Shown: positions 61,361 to 64,000 of the stretch, piece after piece
How positions within the stretch are numbered: the stretch's first letter is position 1
How the letters are laid out: each line of letters opens with the position of its first letter
Source of the DNA: CAYWRZ01 sp964460845
GTDB lineage: Bacteria > Bacteroidota > Bacteroidia > Flavobacteriales_D > UBA2798
Reading direction: 5' to 3'
Length of the DNA stretch: 64,000 bases
Assembly (NCBI GenBank): GCA_964460845.1
Contig: CAYWRZ010000010.1
Span: 1 to 64,000, forward strand
Program-made: the position numbers and the translations under genes
Notes under the pieces: model-generated
Seen by the model: the letters and a program-made list of their open reading frames with translations, nothing else
What the model was told of the DNA's origin: nothing
Databases searched by the model: none

Positions 61361-62836
61361 ATGACACAAGCGCTTTACCTCTATAATACCCTCACCCGTA
61401 AGAAAGAACGTTTCGAACCGCTTAATCCGCCCTATGTGGGGATGTATGTGTGTGGACCTACCGTTTACAGCAATGTACATTTGGGCAATGTGCGTACTTT
61501 TCTCACGTTCGACATCGTGTTTCGTTACCTAACCTTTATCGGGTACAAAGTGCGGTATGTGCGTAACATTACCGATGTGGGTCATTTGGTGGACGATGCC
61601 GATCACGGAGAAGATAAAATAGCGCGTAAAGCCCGTTTGGAAAATAAGGAGCCGATGGAGGTCGTGCAGCTTTATACCAACGACTTTCACCGGGTTACCG
61701 AGCGTTTTAACCTGCATTCGCCGAGCATAGAGCCTACGGCTACGGGGCATATCATTGAGCAGATTCGGATGGTGCAGGAAATTTTGGCCAACGGATATGC
61801 GTATGAAGTAAACGGTTCGGTCTATTTCGATGTGCTGAAATACAACGAGGATAAAAAAGATTACGGAATCCTTTCGGGTCGTGTGCTTGACGAGCTGCTT
61901 GAAAACACGCGCGATAACCTTGAAGGGCAGGGAGAAAAGAAAAACCCGTATGATTTTGCGCTTTGGAAAAAGGCTGAAAAGGGGCATATCATGCGTTGGC
62001 CTTCGCCCTGGGGCGAAGGATTTCCGGGCTGGCACCTGGAGTGTTCGGCGATGAGCACGCGGTATTTGGGCGAAACGTTTGACATTCACGGCGGTGGTAT
62101 GGACTTGAAGTTTCCGCATCACGAATGTGAGATTGCACAGAACGTGGCCTGCACCGGCGAAAAGCCCGCACGTTATTGGATGCACGGTAATATGCTGACC
62201 GTGAACGGGCAGAAAATGAGCAAGGCTTTGGGTAATTCGTTCCTTCCCGATCAGTTGGTGTCGGGCGATCATCCCTTGCTGGATCAGGGCTATTCCGAAA
62301 TGACCGTACGTTTTTTCATGCTCCAATCGCATTATGCCAGCACCCTCGACTTTTCGAACGAGGCGTTGAAAGCGGCAGAAAAAGGCTATAAAAGGCTGAT
62401 GGCTGCGGTCGATACATTGGATCGGATCAAAGCTTCGGAGGTTTCTGAAACTGATATTCCGGCTTTTGTGCAGCGTTGTTACGAAGCCATGAACGATGAT
62501 TTTAATTGTCCGGTATTGATAGCCCAGCTTTTTGAGGGCGTGCGCATCATCAACAGCGCAGCAGAATTGAAGTTGAAGCTTACCGCTCAGGATTTGGACA
62601 CCTTGAAAAACGCGTTTACGGGTTTTGTGTTTGACGTGCTGGGTTTTCGTCGCGAAACGGCCGGAGGACAAAATACCGAGCTGGTAGAGGGCTTAATGCA
62701 AGCGTTTATTGCGCTTCGTCAGCAGGTAAAGTCTGAAAAAAATTACGCGTTGGCAGATGCCATTCGTGATCGCCTAAAAGAAGCGGGCATAGTGCTGAAA
62801 GACACCAAAGAAGGGGTCGAGTGGAGTTTGGAATAA
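61361..62836 (+). CDS. cysS: Cysteine--tRNA ligase
   Basis: A 491-residue class I synthetase. It begins Leu-Tyr-Leu-Tyr-Asn-Thr-Leu-Thr-Arg, the family start. The HIGH motif is His-Leu-Gly-Asn (in Asn-Val-His-Leu-Gly-Asn, near 38), the KMSKS motif is Lys-Met-Ser-Lys-Ala (near 286), and zinc ligands are in Val-Cys-Gly-Pro-Thr, Trp-His-Leu-Glu-Cys-Ser and Pro-His-His-Glu-Cys-Glu. Single gene, followed by 276 bases with no gene. Confidence 0.97.
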   Translation: MTQALYLYNTLTRKKERFEPLNPPYVGMYVCGPTVYSNVHLGNVRTFLTFDIVFRYLTFIGYKVRYVRNITDVGHLVDDADHGEDKIARKARLENKEPMEVVQLYTNDFHRVTERFNLHSPSIEPTATGHIIEQIRMVQEILANGYAYEVNGSVYFDVLKYNEDKKDYGILSGRVLDELLENTRDNLEGQGEKKNPYDFALWKKAEKGHIMRWPSPWGEGFPGWHLECSAMSTRYLGETFDIHGGGMDLKFPHHECEIAQNVACTGEKPARYWMHGNMLTVNGQKMSKALGNSFLPDQLVSGDHPLLDQGYSEMTVRFFMLQSHYASTLDFSNEALKAAEKGYKRLMAAVDTLDRIKASEVSETDIPAFVQRCYEAMNDDFNCPVLIAQLFEGVRIINSAAELKLKLTAQDLDTLKNAFTGFVFDVLGFRRETAGGQNTELVEGLMQAFIALRQQVKSEKNYALADAIRDRLKEAGIVLKDTKEGVEWSLE

Positions 62837-62992
62837 AGGTGCTTTCGGTTTGAAAGGAAGCCGCGTTTTTTTGTGCAGACGCCCCACCCTCCACCCGGTT
62901 ACAAGATAAGCCCCACTCCCTTATCCTCCAAGTCTCTTTTCAGCCATCCTGAAACTTCGCTTTCCTTTCCCGGCCACCTCCGTTCCGGATTA

Positions 62993-63018
62993 TTGTACCG
63001 ACATTATTCGTAACTTTG
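62993..63018 (+). promoter_or_regulatory. Promoter for the bacilliredoxin gene
   Basis: TTG (62993-62995), 15 bases, TAACTTTG (63011-63018). It predicts a leader of about 85 bases before ATG 63113. Confidence 0.45.
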
Positions 63019-63112
63019 TAGCATTGAACCCACAGGTTTCGGGTGTGAAACACCGCCTTTTTCCTGTATTGGTTCTCACGTAGAGTCATTAACTGCATAA
63101 AAACACCCCATT

Positions 63113-63523
63113 ATGTATCCTCCCGATTTAGTAGCCCCCATGAAAAAAGACCTTACCGATGCCGGTTTTACCGAGCTGCTCGACGCGGCGCAGGTAGATG
63201 CCGCCTTGAAAGAGGTGGGCAGCGCATTGGTAATGGTAAACTCCGTATGCGGCTGTGCGGCCGGTGCGGCGCGTCCCGGAGTAAAGCATTCGCTTGGTCA
63301 TGCGAAAGTTCCGCAACATCTTTTCACCGTATTTGCAGGAGTGGATCGCGATGCGGTCGATCAGGTGCGTAAATACACCCTTCCTTACCCTCCGTCTTCG
63401 CCTGCGGTGGCGCTGTTCAAAGACGGCAAGCTGGTGCATTTTCTGGAGCGTCATCACATCGAAGGGCGCAATGCCGAGATGATTGCCGAAAACCTGAAAG
63501 CGGCTTACGACGAATTTTGTTAA
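63113..63523 (+). CDS. BrxA/BrxB family bacilliredoxin
   Basis: A 136-residue thioredoxin-fold protein of the YphP/YqiW family. The family's Cys-Gly-Cys active site is in Val-Cys-Gly-Cys-Ala-Ala-Gly-Ala-Ala-Arg-Pro (near residues 44-53), and the C-terminal part has Pro-Pro-Ser-Ser-Pro-Ala-Val-Ala-Leu-Phe-Lys-Asp-Gly. In Bacillus such proteins remove bacillithiol from proteins; here the low-molecular thiol partner is not known. Ends at a bidirectional terminator. Confidence 0.94.
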   Translation: MYPPDLVAPMKKDLTDAGFTELLDAAQVDAALKEVGSALVMVNSVCGCAAGAARPGVKHSLGHAKVPQHLFTVFAGVDRDAVDQVRKYTLPYPPSSPAVALFKDGKLVHFLERHHIEGRNAEMIAENLKAAYDEFC

Positions 63524-63546
63524 TCGCTGCGTAGCGAACGTAAAAA

Positions 63547-63577
63547 GGGGCTGAAAATACTTTCAGCCCCTTTTTTT
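63547..63577. terminator. Bidirectional terminator between bacilliredoxin and DsbD-like genes
   Basis: Perfect 10-bp stem GGGGCTGAAA / TTTCAGCCCC with loop ATAC, A run before and seven T after. Confidence 0.92.
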
Positions 63578-63604
63578 ATGCGGTTTGAAGAAACGAAGGC
63601 AGCT

Positions 63605-64000
63605 TCATTCGCTTACGGCGGTCATTACCGGGCGGTATTCTGTGTTACCTTCTTTGAAATTTCGGATTCCTTCTTCCAACCAGGTGTGGAACAGCGCAAT
63701 GGTGCCGTGCTGTTCGTAGCTGGCCGAGCCGTTCATCGTGTTTTCGGCATGGTCGAGGATAAGGTACATAGGCTGTGAATTGCTTTGGTAGCGGGTTTTT
63801 TGGAGGTCGCTCCATTTTTGTCCGGCGGTTTTTATACTGCGCCCATCAAATGCAGAGACGTAGTGTTCTGATTCGGGCAGTGCTGTTTTTTCATCTACAT
63901 ACAGCGAAGCGATCACCACCTCGTTGCGCAAAATTTCGAGCACTTCGGGAGCCGACCATACATTGTCTTCCATGCGGCGACAGTTGACACAGGCCAGTCC
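63605..64000 (-). CDS. Protein-disulfide reductase DsbD-like, C-terminal thioredoxin domain (partial)
   Basis: The 3' end of a gene that continues beyond the right edge. The 132 visible residues form a thioredoxin domain: Gly-Leu-Ala-Cys-Val-Asn-Cys-Arg-Arg-Met-Glu-Asp-Asn-Val-Trp, with the Cys-x-x-Cys of DsbD gamma domains, Tyr-Val-Asp-Glu-Lys-Thr-Ala-Leu-Pro and the cis-Pro in Ser-Gln-Pro-Met-Tyr. In DsbD the membrane part passes electrons from cytosolic thioredoxin to the periplasm. The membrane part must lie outside the window. Confidence 0.85.
   Translation of the reverse strand, partial: GLACVNCRRMEDNVWSAPEVLEILRNEVVIASLYVDEKTALPESEHYVSAFDGRSIKTAGQKWSDLQKTRYQSNSQPMYLILDHAENTMNGSASYEQHGTIALFHTWLEEGIRNFKEGNTEYRPVMTAVSE

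Noticed and set aside
61529..62671. Open reverse-strand frame of 380 codons inside cysS
   Set aside because: Shadow of a conserved gene; composition rich in His and Arg without motifs.

Overview
The window looks like chromosomal DNA from a free-living, aerobic member of the Bacteroidota. Evidence in the sequence: a giant SprB-repeat adhesin with a gliding-type C-terminal domain, other proteins with type IX secretion (T9SS) tails, -7 promoter boxes of the TAnnTTTG type, few Shine-Dalgarno motifs, and many Bacteroidota-typical families (DUF4625, DUF6132, YwqK-like, an 'APTGG' Ig-like lipoprotein, a two-Usp-domain stress protein). Aerobic life is suggested by 4-hydroxyphenylpyruvate and homogentisate dioxygenases and a fatty-acid-hydroxylase-type enzyme. 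Genus and species cannot be read from the sequence.

Layout. 1-2.8 kb: the 3' part of a tRNA and its terminator, a DUF1304 membrane protein, a small secreted protein, PhzF-like and DUF4256 genes. 3-7.9 kb: a GT-C-like membrane protein, a DtxR/MntR-type metalloregulator and, divergent from it, a His-rich T9SS cargo and a DUF4625 lipoprotein; the intergenic region holds two identical-consensus palindromes 40 bp apart. 8-12 kb: DUF6132-thioredoxin pair, methyltransferase, CPBP protease, VOC protein and unknowns. 12.3-14.4 kb: an NfeD-like plus flotillin operon. 14.5-18.4 kb: a 1291-residue sensor joining beta-propellers, a class III nucleotidyl cyclase and an HD domain. 18.7-24.2 kb: the SprB-type adhesin with nine near-identical 78-residue repeats. 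24.2-35.7 kb: housekeeping genes (Usp, tRNA-Asn, rpoN, biotin carrier, M1 peptidase, rnhA, MarC, purN, photolyase). 35.9-38.0 kb: an AT-rich AAA-ATPase plus RloB pair resembling the AbiL/RloAB defence class. 38-42.8 kb: bcp, a PfkB kinase, a sterol-desaturase-like enzyme, an extremely basic secreted protein, an AT-rich DUF3800 gene and ferritin. 42.9-44.6 kb: an ECF sigma factor followed by a membrane protein that looks like an anti-sigma factor with a periplasmic PKD domain and a T9SS type B-like C-terminus. 44.7-56.5 kb: TlpA-like lipoprotein, asnS, rlmN, polyprenyl synthase, free-Met-sulfoxide reductase, Ig-like lipoprotein, dnaG and a YwqK-like lipoprotein. 56.6-64 kb: tyrosine catabolism (hppD-hmgA), trhO, a threonine dehydrogenase, cysS, a bacilliredoxin and the C-terminal end of a DsbD-like protein.

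How the parts may work together. Most of the window is stable core genome with short operons and tightly packed convergent pairs separated by bidirectional terminators. The surface and signalling genes (adhesin, propeller-cyclase, sigma/anti-sigma pair, flotillin pair) form the distinctive part. The ATPase-RloB pair and the DUF3800 gene look like acquired accessory genes because they are visibly richer in A and T than their neighbours. No insertion sequence, integrase, prophage, CRISPR array or rRNA was seen.
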